A DNA stretch of 64,000 bases from CAMLIZ01 sp036231905 (GCF_036231905.1 NZ_JAZARE010000002.1:124001-188000); one strand, 5' to 3'; positions 16,160 to 26,269 are shown, counted from the stretch's first letter. Notes: generated from the letters alone by a model not told the origin. Made by a program: numbers and translations.

Positions 16160-17439
16160 CAGCGCTTCACGGCGCGGTGGCCGATGTCCTTGCGGTACTG
16201 CGCGCCGTCGAAATGGATGCCGGCCGCCACTTCATAGGCACGTTGCTGCGCGGTGCGGGCGGATTCACCGAGCGCGGTCACGCAGAGCACGCGGCCACCG
16301 TTGCTGACCACCTTGCCCTCGCGGCTGTCGGTGCCGGCGTGGAACACCATCGCATCGGCGCTCTCTGCCGGCAGGCCGGTGATTGCGTCACCCTTGCGCG
16401 GCGACATCGGGTAGCCGTGTGCGGCCATCACGATGCCCAGCGCGAAGCGGCGGTCCCACTGCAGGTCCGCCTGGTCGAGCGTACCGTCGGTGGCGTGCAG
16501 CAGCACCTCCACCAGGTCGGACTTCAGCCGCATCATGATCGGCTGGGTCTCGGGGTCGCCCATGCGGGCGTTGAACTCGATGGTGCGCGGCTGGCCCTGG
16601 GCATCGATCATCAGGCCGGCGTAGAGGAAGCCGGTGAACGGAATGCCGTCCTTGGCCATGCCCGCGACGGTCGGCTGGATGATCTCGTGCATCACCCGCG
16701 CATGCACGTTGGGCGTGACCACCGGCGCCGGCGAATACGCGCCCATGCCGCCGGTGTTGGGGCCCTGGTCGCCGTCGAGCAGGCGTTTGTGGTCCTGGCT
16801 GGTGGCCAGCGGCAGCACGTTCCTGCCGTCGCACAGCACGATGAAGCTGGCTTCCTCGCCCTCGAGGAACTCCTCGATCACCACCCGCGCGCCGCCGCTG
16901 TTGTGCTGCACGCCGAGCTTGTTGTCCAGCAGGATGAAGTCGATGGCCTCGTGCGCTTCCTGCGCGGTCATCGCCACCACCACGCCCTTGCCCGCCGCTA
17001 GGCCGTCGGCCTTGATGACGATGGGCGCGCCGTGTTTGTCCACATGGGCGTGGGCTTCTTCCGCCTTCTCGAAGGTGGCGTACAGCGCGGTCGGGATGCC
17101 GTGGCGCTGCATGAAGTCCTTGGCAAAGGCCTTGGAGCTTTCCAGTTGCGCGGCCGCCTTGGTCGGCCCGAACACGCGCAGCCCGCGCGCACGGAACTCG
17201 TCCACCAGCCCGGCCGCCAGCGGCTGCTCCGGCCCCACCACCGTGAGCGCGATCTTCTCGGCCGCGGCAAAGTCCGCCAGCGCCTTGATGTCGGTGATGT
17301 TGACGTTCTGCAGCCGGGGGTCCAGCGCGGTGCCGGCATTGCCCGGCGCCACGTAGGTGCGCTGCACCCGCGGGGATTGCGCGAGCTTCCAGGCCAGCGC
17401 GTGTTCGCGGCCGCCGGCGCCGATGACAAGGATCTTCAT
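16159..17439 (-). CDS. purD: Phosphoribosylamine-glycine ligase
   Basis: 426 residues. ATP-grasp enzyme that joins glycine to phosphoribosylamine in purine synthesis. Seen: MKILVIGAGGREHALAWKL start, VGPEQPLAAGLVDEF, VIKADGLAAGKGVVVA (ATP site, about 141-156), and EFNARMGDPETQPIM. The ORF extends upstream to 17574 but that part overlaps yebC antigenically in another frame; the ATG at 17437-17439 starts the family N-terminus, 13 bases after yebC. Confidence 0.97.
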   Translation of the reverse strand: MKILVIGAGGREHALAWKLAQSPRVQRTYVAPGNAGTALDPRLQNVNITDIKALADFAAAEKIALTVVGPEQPLAAGLVDEFRARGLRVFGPTKAAAQLESSKAFAKDFMQRHGIPTALYATFEKAEEAHAHVDKHGAPIVIKADGLAAGKGVVVAMTAQEAHEAIDFILLDNKLGVQHNSGGARVVIEEFLEGEEASFIVLCDGRNVLPLATSQDHKRLLDGDQGPNTGGMGAYSPAPVVTPNVHARVMHEIIQPTVAGMAKDGIPFTGFLYAGLMIDAQGQPRTIEFNARMGDPETQPIMMRLKSDLVEVLLHATDGTLDQADLQWDRRFALGIVMAAHGYPMSPRKGDAITGLPAESADAMVFHAGTDSREGKVVSNGGRVLCVTALGESARTAQQRAYEVAAGIHFDGAQYRKDIGHRAVKR

Positions 17440-17452
17440 AGCGGGTGCCTGT

Positions 17453-18178
17453 TCACAGCTCGAGCTCTGCGTTGTGATAGACCTCTTGCACGTCGTCCAG
17501 GTCTTCGATGACGTCCAGCAGCTTCTGCATGCGCTGCGCCTCCTCGCCGGCGAGCTCGATGGAGTTTTCGGCACGCATGGTTACTTCCGCCACGTCGGGC
17601 TTGAGGCCGGCCTTTTCGAGCGCGTTCTTCACGGCTTCGAATTCCGGCGGGGCGCACAGCACCTCGACCGCACCGTCGTCGTCGGTGATCACGTCCTCGG
17701 CGCCCGCTTCCAGGGCGACTTCCATCACCTTGTCCTCGCTGGTGCCCGGCGCGAAGATGAACTGGCCCACATGCTTGAACTGGAAGGCCACCGAGCCTTC
17801 GGTGCCCAGGTTGCCGCCGTACTTGCTGAAGGCGTGGCGCACCTCGGCCACGGTGCGCACCCGGTTGTCGGTCATGCAGTCCACGATGATGGCGGCGCCG
17901 CCGATGCCATAGCCCTCGTAGCGGATTTCCTCGTAGTTCACGCCTTCGAGGTTGCCGGTGGCCTTGTCGATGTTGCGCTTGACCGTGTCCACCGGCAGGT
18001 TCACCGCCTTGGCCTTTTCGATCGCCAGCCGAAGCCGCGGGTTGGCGCCGGGGTCACCGCCACCCAGGCGGGCGGCCACCATGATTTCGCGGATCACCCG
18101 GGTCCAGGCCTTGCCGCGCTTTTCATCCTGGCGGCCTTTTCTGTGCTGGATGTTGGCCCACTTGGAATGACCGGCCAT
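17453..18178 (-). CDS. yebC: YebC/PmpR-family protein (TACO1 homologue)
   Basis: 241 residues, the normal length. Start MAGHSKWANIQHRKGRQDEKRGK and the motif RYEGYGIGGAAIIVDCMTDN (in part) are diagnostic. It was long called a transcriptional regulator; recent work on the family supports a role in translation of difficult (e.g. polyproline) stretches. First gene of the yebC-purD-hemF-nadD-rsfS-rlmH-maf-rng run. It is divergent from the HerA-like gene across about 100 bases. Confidence 0.95.
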   Translation of the reverse strand: MAGHSKWANIQHRKGRQDEKRGKAWTRVIREIMVAARLGGGDPGANPRLRLAIEKAKAVNLPVDTVKRNIDKATGNLEGVNYEEIRYEGYGIGGAAIIVDCMTDNRVRTVAEVRHAFSKYGGNLGTEGSVAFQFKHVGQFIFAPGTSEDKVMEVALEAGAEDVITDDDGAVEVLCAPPEFEAVKNALEKAGLKPDVAEVTMRAENSIELAGEEAQRMQKLLDVIEDLDDVQEVYHNAELEL

Positions 18179-18280
18179 GCGTTTTTCTCCTGTGGCGGGC
18201 GGCGCTGAAAGCGCGCGGCCGCCCTGTGTTCTTTGGATAGACTGGACGCGATTTTACTTGGCGTCCCAGAGGAGATTCCC

Positions 18281-19807
18281 ATGGCCGAGCCCATCCTGGT
18301 TGCCAAGCACGGCGACATCGAGTGCCAGCTGCTGCCCGCGCTGGCCAACCGCCACGGCCTGATCACCGGCGCCACCGGCACCGGCAAGACCATCACGCTG
18401 CAGACCCTGGCCGAGAACTTCAGCCGCCAGGGCGTGCCGGTGTTCATGGCTGACGTGAAGGGCGACCTCACCGGCATCACCCAGAAAGGCAGCGTGAGCG
18501 ACAAGCTTGCCGCGATGCTGAAGGAACGGGGGCTGCAGGCCCCGCCGCCGGCCGCCTGCCCCGCCACCTTGTGGGACGTGTTCGGTGAACAGGGCCACCC
18601 GGTGCGCGCCACCGTCAGTGACATGGGGCCGCTGCTGCTGGCCCGCATGCTGGCGCTGAACGACACCCAGGCCGGCGTGCTGCAGCTGGCCTTCAAGATT
18701 GCCGACGACCATGGCCTGCTGCTGCTCGACATGAAGGACCTGCGGGCCATGTTGCAGCACCTGGGCGACAACGCCGGCGAGTTCACCACCGAGTACGGCA
18801 ACATCAGCCCGGCGTCCATCGGCGCCATCCAGCGCGGCCTGATGCAGATCGAGGAGCAAGGCGGCGACAGGTTCTTCGGCGAGCCGATGCTCAACATCGC
18901 CGATTTCATGCAGACCTCGGACGGCCAGGGCGTCGTCAACATCCTGGCCGCCGACAAGCTGCTCAACGCGCCGCGGCTGTATGCCAGCTTCCTGCTGTGG
19001 ATGCTGTCGGAGCTGTTCGAATCCCTGCCCGAGGTGGGTGACCTGGACAAGCCGAAGCTGGTGTTCTTCTTCGACGAGGCGCACCTGCTGTTCAAGGACG
19101 CACCCGCGGCACTGATCGAGCGCATCGAGCTGGTGGTGCGGCTGGTGCGCTCCAAGGGCGTGGGGGTCTATTTCGTCACCCAGAACCCGCTGGACATTCC
19201 CGACACCGTGCTCGGCCAGTTGGGCAACCGGGTGCAGCATGCGCTGCGTGCGTTCACGCCGCGCGACCAGAAGGCCGTGAAGGCCGCGGCCGACACCATG
19301 CGGCCCAATCCCAAGCTCGACATCTCCGCCGCCATCACCGAGCTGGCGGTCGGCGAGGCGCTGTGCAGCTTCCTCGACGAAAAAGGCCGGCCCAGCGTGA
19401 CCGAGCGGGCGTTCGTGCTGCCGCCGGGCAGCCAGATCGGGCCGATCACGCCGGCCCAGCGCCAGGCCCTGATGCAGAGCTCGCTGGTGGCCGGCGTGTA
19501 TGAAAAGACGGTGGACCGCGAGTCCGCGTACGAAAAACTCAAGGGCCGTGCTGTCGCCTCCAGCCAGCCCGCGACGCCTTCACCCACCGGCGCACCAGGC
19601 CACACGCCTGCTTCCGCCCCCGCGCCATCGGGCGGCGGTTGGCTGGGCGACGTGGCCGGCGGCCTGCTGCGCGGCTCCGGCCGCAAGGACTCGGTGCTCG
19701 AGACCGTGGCCAAGTCGGCGGCACGCTCCATCGGTTCCACCGTGGGCCGAGAAATCATCCGCGGCGTGCTCGGCTCGCTGCTGGGGGGCAGCAGCCGGCG
19801 CCGTTGA
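18281..19807 (+). CDS. HerA-like DUF853 ATPase (YjgR-type)
   Basis: 508 residues. RecA-fold ATPase with Walker A ITGATGTGKTITL (about 27-39), VFMADVKGDLTG, Walker B LVFFFDEAHLLF (about 262-273) and an arginine-finger region ALRAFTPRDQKAVKAAA. The C-terminus has a Pro/Ala/Ser-rich linker and a Gly-rich end. COG0433/DUF853 proteins resemble HerA and FtsK motors, but no function is established for the bacterial YjgR branch. A GAGGAG site seven bases before the ATG supports the start. Confidence 0.9.
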   Translation: MAEPILVAKHGDIECQLLPALANRHGLITGATGTGKTITLQTLAENFSRQGVPVFMADVKGDLTGITQKGSVSDKLAAMLKERGLQAPPPAACPATLWDVFGEQGHPVRATVSDMGPLLLARMLALNDTQAGVLQLAFKIADDHGLLLLDMKDLRAMLQHLGDNAGEFTTEYGNISPASIGAIQRGLMQIEEQGGDRFFGEPMLNIADFMQTSDGQGVVNILAADKLLNAPRLYASFLLWMLSELFESLPEVGDLDKPKLVFFFDEAHLLFKDAPAALIERIELVVRLVRSKGVGVYFVTQNPLDIPDTVLGQLGNRVQHALRAFTPRDQKAVKAAADTMRPNPKLDISAAITELAVGEALCSFLDEKGRPSVTERAFVLPPGSQIGPITPAQRQALMQSSLVAGVYEKTVDRESAYEKLKGRAVASSQPATPSPTGAPGHTPASAPAPSGGGWLGDVAGGLLRGSGRKDSVLETVAKSAARSIGSTVGREIIRGVLGSLLGGSSRRR

Positions 19808-19967
19808 CGCGCCTGGCGGCAGCGAGAAAAACGCGCGTGAACTGCATCACGCGATCCGGCTGACTGCAAGAAAACGTATCGAAAGCCCGACCCGCGCCCG
19901 CGGTGTCAGGGCCTACATTCGTGCGATGGCCTCGCATGGCTGCACGCATCTGACGGAGGAGAACCTT

Positions 19968-21122
19968 ATGACAACACGCCGCGCCGCTCTCACGATCGCG
20001 CTTTCGGCCATCGCTGCCGCCACGTCCATCGGCCTGGCCGGTTGCTCCAAGATCGGCGACACGGTCAAGATCGGTGTCGCCCAGCCGATGTCCGGCCCGC
20101 TGGCCCCGCTGGGCAAGGACATGCTCAACGGCGTGACCCTTGCGGTCAAGGAGATCAACAAGGCCGGGCTGCGCATCGACGGCAAGGCGGTCACGCTGGA
20201 GGTCGTGTCGGTCGACGACAAGGCCAATGCCGACGAAGGCAAGAAGGTTGCCCAGACCTTGATCGACGCCGGCGTGGTGGCCGTGGTGGGCCACCTCAAC
20301 TCCGGCGTCAGCATGGCCGCTGCGCCGATGTACGCCGAGAAGCACATTCCGCAGCTGGCCATCTCCACCAAGCCCGAATACACCAAGATGGGCCTGGACA
20401 CCACCTTCCGGCTGGTGGCCAACGACGCCATCCAGTCCAAGGCGATGGGCTCCTACGCCGCCAGCCAGATCGCCGGCAGCGCCTATGCGGTGATCGACGA
20501 CAACACGCCCTACGGCAAGGGCCTGGCCGACCTGGCCGCCGGCGAGATCAAGAAGCAGAACAAGGCCGTCAGCGTGCGCAAGTCGCTGGACGACAAGACC
20601 ACCGACTTCGCCGCCCTGCTGCCCGAGCTCAAGGCCGGCAAGGTGGACGTGATCGTCACCACGCTGAACGACTTCCAGGTGGTCGCGCTGATCGAGCAGC
20701 TCGCCAAGGCCGGCATGACCGACATGCGCATCCTGGGTGGCGACACGATCAAGACCGACAAGCTGGTGAAGGGGCCGCTGCCCATCCGCGGCGTGTACGC
20801 CACCTCGCCCATCATCGAGGCGCGCGAGTTCAACGCGGGCCGCGACTTCCTGGCCCGCTTCCGCGCTGCCACCAACGGCGAGCCGATCTACGGCGCGCAC
20901 TACGCCTACGACGCGGTGCATGTGCTGGTGGCCGCGATCAAGCGCGCCGAGAGCGTGGACGGCGAGAAGCTGACCAAGGAGCTCAAGCGCATCGACGCCC
21001 TGGCACCGGTCACCAACGCCATCCGCTTCAAGCCCGACGGCGAGCAGTACTACGGCGCCATCAGCGTGTACAAGGCCAACCCCGGCGCGTGGGAAGCCGT
21101 GATGCGCAGCGACCAGTGGTGA
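19968..21122 (+). CDS. Branched-chain amino acid-type ABC substrate-binding lipoprotein
   Basis: 384 residues, LivJ/LivK-like Peripla_BP_6 fold. The signal peptide has a lipobox (LAGC, about Cys26), then VKIGVAQPMSGPLAPLGKDM, VAVVGHLNSGVSMAAAPMY, and YGAHYAYDAVHVLVAAIKRA. It binds branched-chain amino acids or another small amide/aromatic acid in the periplasm. A strong GGAGGAGAA site precedes the ATG. No permease or ATPase genes adjoin it, so it must work with a transporter encoded elsewhere. The gene stands alone between a HerA-like gene and a convergent amidohydrolase. Confidence 0.92.
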   Translation: MTTRRAALTIALSAIAAATSIGLAGCSKIGDTVKIGVAQPMSGPLAPLGKDMLNGVTLAVKEINKAGLRIDGKAVTLEVVSVDDKANADEGKKVAQTLIDAGVVAVVGHLNSGVSMAAAPMYAEKHIPQLAISTKPEYTKMGLDTTFRLVANDAIQSKAMGSYAASQIAGSAYAVIDDNTPYGKGLADLAAGEIKKQNKAVSVRKSLDDKTTDFAALLPELKAGKVDVIVTTLNDFQVVALIEQLAKAGMTDMRILGGDTIKTDKLVKGPLPIRGVYATSPIIEAREFNAGRDFLARFRAATNGEPIYGAHYAYDAVHVLVAAIKRAESVDGEKLTKELKRIDALAPVTNAIRFKPDGEQYYGAISVYKANPGAWEAVMRSDQW

Positions 21123-21129
21123 AGTGAAC

Positions 21130-21165
21130 CCCCGGCTGCCTGGCAGCCGCCCCCCATGGGGGCTC
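21130..21165. repeat. Small GC-rich palindromes between convergent genes
   Basis: CGGCTG..CAGCCG and CCCCCATGGGGG inverted repeats lie right after the binding-protein stop. They have no T-run. They may be a weak terminator or a copy of the short GC-rich intergenic palindromes common in Burkholderiales. The rest of 21166-21272 shows nothing recognisable. Confidence 0.3.
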
Positions 21166-21272
21166 GGAACGCGGCCGGGCAACCCGTCCGCATTCCCCCC
21201 CGCCGCCACCATCCCCCCTGGCCGCGTTGCGGCCTGTCCCAGGGGGACTTCATGGCGCGCCCGGTACGGTTT

Positions 21273-22133
21273 CTACGCTTTCGAGATCTGCTGGCGGACG
21301 TGGTTAGCCAGATCGCCCAGCAGGCGCTCGATGGCCCGTTGCACCCGCGCGAAGCCGGCGTTGCGCTGGTAGGCCGCGGCGTCCATGTAGAGCGACTTCT
21401 TCACCTCGATCTGCACCGCATGGCAGTGCCGTGACGGGTCGCCCGAGGTGCGCACGATCTCCACGCCCTTGAACGGGTCGTTGCGTGCCACGCTGAAGCC
21501 GCTGCTGCGCAGGCTGGCTTCGATCAGTGCCATGGTGGCTTCGTCGGCGGTGCTGGCGTCGCGGTCACCCAGCACGAAGTCGGCCAGCGGCCGGTCGCCG
21601 AGGCCGAGCTTGCGATAGCTGTCGTCGGGCATGGAATGCACGTTCAGGTGCCAGCGCGCACCGAAGCGTTGGTGCGCCGCCTCCAGCTCCCGCTGCAGCG
21701 CCTCGGTGTAGGGCCGCCAGCAGGTGTCGATGCGGCGCTGCACCTCGGCCACGCTCAGGCGGCGCCTGTACATCGGCTGGCCGTCCAGCAGGCGCCACAC
21801 CAGCCCGATGCCCAGGCGCGTTTTGGGGCCGGGCCGCACTTCGCCCGGCCAGGCGCCGTCCAGCAGCGCTTCATCGATGTCGGCCAGCGCCCGGTTGGGG
21901 TCGATGTAGGCCCGCGGGAACCGAGCGGCCAGCAGCACCGCGCCGTGCCGTGGCGCGCCGGCCCAGAGCTCGTCGACGAAGCTGTCTTCGGCACTGCGCA
22001 GCAGGCCGGGCGCAAGCGCGGTGTCGAAATCGGCCGGCGTCTCGCGGCCGCTGTGCGGCGAATCCACCACGATGGGCAGTGCATCGCCGGCGGGGCGGTG
22101 CAGCAGGTAGGCGTCGGGAGGGTGCGTCGGCAT
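21273..22133 (-). CDS. N-formylglutamate amidohydrolase (FGase family)
   Basis: 286 residues. Seen: PIVVDSPHSGRETPADF, DSFVDELWAGAPRHGAVLLAARFPRAYIDPNR in parts, the N-V-H-S-M-P-D-D metal-site strand, and VARNDPFKGVEIVRTSGDPSRHCHAVQIEV. It hydrolyses N-formyl-L-glutamate, the last step of one histidine-degradation route; no hut genes adjoin, so its pathway here is open. The ATG at 22133 is preceded by GAGAAGG; an ATG eight codons upstream (22157) is an alternative. Confidence 0.88.
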   Translation of the reverse strand: MPTHPPDAYLLHRPAGDALPIVVDSPHSGRETPADFDTALAPGLLRSAEDSFVDELWAGAPRHGAVLLAARFPRAYIDPNRALADIDEALLDGAWPGEVRPGPKTRLGIGLVWRLLDGQPMYRRRLSVAEVQRRIDTCWRPYTEALQRELEAAHQRFGARWHLNVHSMPDDSYRKLGLGDRPLADFVLGDRDASTADEATMALIEASLRSSGFSVARNDPFKGVEIVRTSGDPSRHCHAVQIEVKKSLYMDAAAYQRNAGFARVQRAIERLLGDLANHVRQQISKA

Positions 22134-22235
22134 CGGGGCGGCCTTCTCGAGGGCCATGTTAGCGTCGGGGCTGTCATGCGCCGGCGCAAAATGCGCCCTC
22201 CGGCCTGCAGCCCAGGCGTTCACCCGAGGACCGTG

Positions 22236-22988
22236 ATGACCTCTGCGCCGACCGACCTGCAGGACGAGATCCACCGATTGCAGCGGGCGCTGCAGGAGCG
22301 TGACGATCTGCTGGCGCTCACCGCCCATGAGCTGCGCAATCCGCTGCACAGCCTGTCCCTGCAGCTGCGCCTGGCCCGCATGGCGGCCGAAGGCGGCGAC
22401 GCGCCGGAAGCGCTTGGCCGCGTGGCCAAGGCGGAGGTGATGCTGGAGCGCTACGTGGAGCGCCTCACCCTGCTGCTCGACCTGACACGGCTGAATGCCG
22501 AGGCCTATCCGGTGCGGTTGCGCACCGTGGACCTCACCCGCACCCTCGCCTCGCTGGTGGACACCCTGGCGGCCGAGGCGCAGTACCGGCACGTGCAGCT
22601 GCAGCTGGAGGCGCCGGAGCGCTGCGAGCTCACCACCGACCCGGCCATCGTCGAGCAGATCGTGGGCAACCTGATGCTCAACGCGTTCAAGCATGCCGCC
22701 TGCCAGCACGTCACGCTCACCTTGCAGCCGGCGCAGGACAACACGGTGCTCGTCAGCGTGGCCGACGACGGCCGTGGCATCGCGCCGCAGGACCAGCAGC
22801 GCATCTTCGGCAAGTTCGCGGTCGCGCAGGACGGCCCACGCGGAACGGGCAGCGGCCTGGGCCTGTGGATCGTGCGTAAACTGCTGGCCGTACTGGGCGG
22901 CAGCATCACACTGTCCAGCCGCCCCCAGGCCGGCAGCACCTTCACGCTGCGGCTTCCCACCGTCTACCGAGCCGACAACCGACCATGA
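22236..22988 (+). CDS. Cytosolic sensor histidine kinase of the KaiC-like module
   Basis: 250 residues with no transmembrane helix and almost no sensor: a short coiled N-terminus runs directly into the H-box LTAHELRNPLHSLSLQLR (His about 31). The N-box NLMLNAFKHA, G1 VADDGRGIAPQDQQRIFGKF and G2 GTGSGLGLWIV complete a HATPase domain. It is co-directional with, and overlaps by four bases (ATGA), the KaiC-like gene, and the receiver gene follows, so the three probably signal together. The frame is open upstream to 21636 but that is antisense to the amidohydrolase. Confidence 0.88.
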   Translation: MTSAPTDLQDEIHRLQRALQERDDLLALTAHELRNPLHSLSLQLRLARMAAEGGDAPEALGRVAKAEVMLERYVERLTLLLDLTRLNAEAYPVRLRTVDLTRTLASLVDTLAAEAQYRHVQLQLEAPERCELTTDPAIVEQIVGNLMLNAFKHAACQHVTLTLQPAQDNTVLVSVADDGRGIAPQDQQRIFGKFAVAQDGPRGTGSGLGLWIVRKLLAVLGGSITLSSRPQAGSTFTLRLPTVYRADNRP

Positions 22989-24445
22989 ACGTTAGCTCTT
23001 CTGCTCCCTCGCTGGAGCGTCTGTCCAGCGGCATTCCCGGCCTGGACATGGTGCTGGGCGGCGGCTTTTTCCGCTCGGGCGTGTACATCATTCACGGGCA
23101 CCCCGGCAGCGGCAAGACCATCCTGGCCAACCAGCTGTGCTACCGGCATGTGGCCGCCGGCGGGCGGGCGGTGTATGTCACCCTGCTCGCCGAATCGCAT
23201 GCGCGCATGCTGCAGCACATCCGCCCGCTGTCGTTCTTCGACGAAAAGGCGATTCCCGACGAGCTGAGCTACATCAGCGCCTTCCACGACCTCGAGGCTG
23301 ACGGCCTGAAGGGCCTGATGGGCGTGCTGCGACGCGAGATGCGGGCGCGCAACGTGAGCGTGCTGGTGCTGGACGGCCTGGTGGCCGCCGCCGAGGCCGC
23401 GCAAACCGACCGCGAGCTCAAGAAGTTCATCCACGAGGTGCAGACCAGCGCGGTGTTCCACGGCTGCACCGTGTTCCTGCTCACCAGCGGCGGGCCGCAG
23501 CGGGTGAATGCCGAGCACACCATGGTGGACGGGTTGATCGAGCTGGAGGACCGGCTGTTCGACGCCCGCTCCGAGCGCGCCATCCAGGTGCGCAAGTTCC
23601 GCGGCGGCGGCTCGCTGCGCGGCAAGCACGCCTTTCGCATCAGCGACGACGGGCTGGAGGTGTTTCCCCGCATCGAGTCGATGTTCAAGGCGCCGCCCGA
23701 TTCACCGCAGCCCACCCCGGCGCTCTCCAGCGGCGTGCCCAGCCTGGACGCGCTGATCGCCGCCGGCGGCATCCCGGCCAACACCGCCACCGTGGTCATC
23801 GGCTCCACCGGCACCGGCAAGACCACGCTGTGCCTGAACTTCCTGTCCCGGTGCACACCGCAGGAGCCGGGCATGATGTTCGGCTTCTTCGAGGCGCCGC
23901 ACCGGCTGCGCGCCAAGGCGCGAGCCTTCGGCGCGGACCTGGAGGCGCTGGAGGCCAGCGGCGCGCTCACGCTGAAGTGGCACTCCCAGGGCGAGCACGT
24001 GCTGGACGAGCTGGCACATCGGCTGCTCACCGAGGTGACCGAGCGCGGCATCAAGCGCCTGGCCATCGACGGCATGTCCGGCTTTTTCGAATCTTCCGTA
24101 TTTCCGGAGCGCACCAGCCGGTTTTTCTCCTGCCTGATCAACGAGCTGCGGCGGCTCGGCGTGTCCGTGCTGATGACCATGGAGACGATCAACGTGGTGG
24201 GCAGCGAGATCAGCACGCCCTTCGGCGTGTCCGGCTTCGTCGACAACCTGCTGTTCCTGCGCTTTGCCGAGACCGGCGGCCACGTGAAGCGGCTGATCAC
24301 CATCATCAAGATGCGCGACAGCGACTTCCAGCCCGGCCTGCACGAATTCAAGATCGGGCCGGCGGGACTGTCGATTGCCGGCATGTACAGCTTGGACGGC
24401 GACGTGATTCCCAGCGCCCAACCCATGACCGGCAAGGCGCAGTGA
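22985..24445 (+). CDS. KaiC-like two-domain RecA-fold ATPase
   Basis: 486 residues with two RAD55/KaiC domains. Domain 1 has Walker A GHPGSGKT (38-45) and Walker B-type VLVLDGL. Domain 2 has Walker A GSTGTGKTT (about 273-281) and RLAIDGMSGFFES. Each begins with the family turn R-L-[SG]-S-G-[IV]-P-x-L-D. Cyanobacterial KaiC keeps circadian time, but KaiC homologues in other bacteria, usually found without kaiA and often beside histidine kinases, have roles in stress or signalling. No KaiB-like gene is seen nearby. Sits between a kinase and a receiver gene in one operon. Confidence 0.9.
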   Translation: MNVSSSAPSLERLSSGIPGLDMVLGGGFFRSGVYIIHGHPGSGKTILANQLCYRHVAAGGRAVYVTLLAESHARMLQHIRPLSFFDEKAIPDELSYISAFHDLEADGLKGLMGVLRREMRARNVSVLVLDGLVAAAEAAQTDRELKKFIHEVQTSAVFHGCTVFLLTSGGPQRVNAEHTMVDGLIELEDRLFDARSERAIQVRKFRGGGSLRGKHAFRISDDGLEVFPRIESMFKAPPDSPQPTPALSSGVPSLDALIAAGGIPANTATVVIGSTGTGKTTLCLNFLSRCTPQEPGMMFGFFEAPHRLRAKARAFGADLEALEASGALTLKWHSQGEHVLDELAHRLLTEVTERGIKRLAIDGMSGFFESSVFPERTSRFFSCLINELRRLGVSVLMTMETINVVGSEISTPFGVSGFVDNLLFLRFAETGGHVKRLITIIKMRDSDFQPGLHEFKIGPAGLSIAGMYSLDGDVIPSAQPMTGKAQ

Positions 24446-24457
24446 GAAGGTGCCCCT

Positions 24458-24817
24458 TTGAAGACCATCCTGGTCGTTGACGACGAGCTTGCGAACGCAG
24501 AGGTGCTCAGCCTGATCCTCGAGGAGGAGGGCTACCGCGTCTTCTGCGCATCGAACGGGCGCCAAGGCCTGGAGCGGGTGGCCGAGGTGCGGCCGCAGCT
24601 CGTGGTGCTGGACTTCATGATGCCCATCATGAACGGCGCCGACATGGGCCGCGCGCTGCGCGAATCGGACGCCACCCGCGGCATCCGCATCCTGATGAAC
24701 AGCAGCCTCACCGAGAGTGCGGTGCGCGAGCACTTCACCGGCTACGACCACTTCCTGCGCAAACCGTACAACGTCGACGTGGCGCTGGAAGTGATCGCGC
24801 GCCTGCTGCGCGACTGA
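24458..24817 (+). CDS. Single-domain response regulator (CheY-like)
   Basis: 119 residues, a receiver domain alone. The acidic pair is in ILVVDDELAN, the phospho-acceptor Asp in LVVLDFMMP (about 52), and the conserved Lys in LRKPYNV. A switch Ser/Thr is at MNSSLTE. No output domain, so it acts by protein contact or as a phosphate relay. TTG start at 24458, 12 bases after the KaiC-like gene. Inferred partner of the kinase at 22236. Confidence 0.9.
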   Translation: MKTILVVDDELANAEVLSLILEEEGYRVFCASNGRQGLERVAEVRPQLVVLDFMMPIMNGADMGRALRESDATRGIRILMNSSLTESAVREHFTGYDHFLRKPYNVDVALEVIARLLRD

Positions 24818-24854
24818 CCGCGGCCACCAGCCGCCCCCGCTGGCGCCGCGGCGC

Positions 24855-24890
24855 CGACATCTCGCGCACGGCGCCGGCATTTCGTCGCAC
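24855..24890 (+). promoter_or_regulatory. Direct-repeat operator A (LytTR-type candidate)
   Basis: TCTCGCG (24860) and TTTCGTC (24880) lie exactly 20 bases apart, in similar surroundings (GCGCCGACAT before the first, GCGCCGGCAT before the second). A weak -10-like TAGCCT at 24919 follows 39 bases after the second half-site; no good -35 is seen. The first gene of the ABC/LolA-like unit starts at 24963. Confidence 0.6.
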
Positions 24891-24962
24891 ACCGGCTGCA
24901 CCCGGCGGCGGCGGCCCCTAGCCTCACGGTCGTTCGATCAACGACCGCAGGAGAGAGCCGCC

Positions 24963-25531
24963 ATGTACACCCCCCAATTGCGCCAGGCCTTGCGCCGCCA
25001 CGGCGTGGCCCTGTTCGCCACCCTCAGCCTGCAGGGCGCCGCCTTCGCAGCCGTCAGCGAGCCGCAGTTCGTGGCCGCCTTCCAGCAGTTCCAGCAGGCG
25101 CTCAAGGGCGACGAAAGCGCCGTGGACAAGGCGGCCGAGCAGTTCGGCAGCCTGCTGCAGGCCGACCCGGCCGACCCGGTGCTGCTGGCGTACGCGGGCG
25201 CGGCCACCGCGATGAAGGCGCGCAGTGCCCTGATGCCGTGGAAGAAGATGGGCTACGCCGAGGAGGGGCTGGCCCAGATCGACAAGGCGCTGGCGCTGCT
25301 GCAGCCGGCCCACGACACCTTGCTGCATCACGGCACGCCGGCCAGCCTGGAGGCGCGCTTCGTGGCCGCCACCACCTTCCTCGGCATGCCGCCGATGTTC
25401 CACCGCGAGGCGCGTGGCGCCGCGCTGCTGCAGGAGGTGCTGGCGAGCCCGCTGCTGGCCCAGGCGCCGCAGGCCTTCCAGGCCGCGGTGCGCCAGCGGG
25501 CCCAGGCGCGGGCCACCCAGGCTGCACAGAA

Positions 25532-25535
<4 letters not shown>
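24963..25535 (+). CDS. Exported helical-repeat protein of unknown function
   Basis: 190 residues. A signal peptide (cleavage near AFA, about residue 30) is followed by helical, TPR-like sequence (FVAAFQQFQQALKGDE, EEGLAQIDKALALLQPAHDTLL, EARFVAATTFLGMP). I do not recognise the family. It is the first gene of a unit in which the next four genes encode an ABC ATPase, a permease, a LolA-like protein and an outer-membrane barrel, so a periplasmic adaptor or chaperone for that export system is a reasonable inference. AGGAGAG precedes the ATG; its stop overlaps the ATPase start (ATGA). Confidence 0.8.

Positions 25536-26265
<730 letters not shown>

Positions 26266-26269
<4 letters not shown>

Noticed and set aside
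19968..21122. A complete branched-chain amino acid ABC transporter locus
   Set aside because: Only the binding protein is present; no LivH/M/G/F genes are found on either side.
22985..24445. A true circadian clock kaiC
   Set aside because: No kaiA or kaiB is nearby and the host looks like a betaproteobacterium; only a KaiC-like role is claimed.
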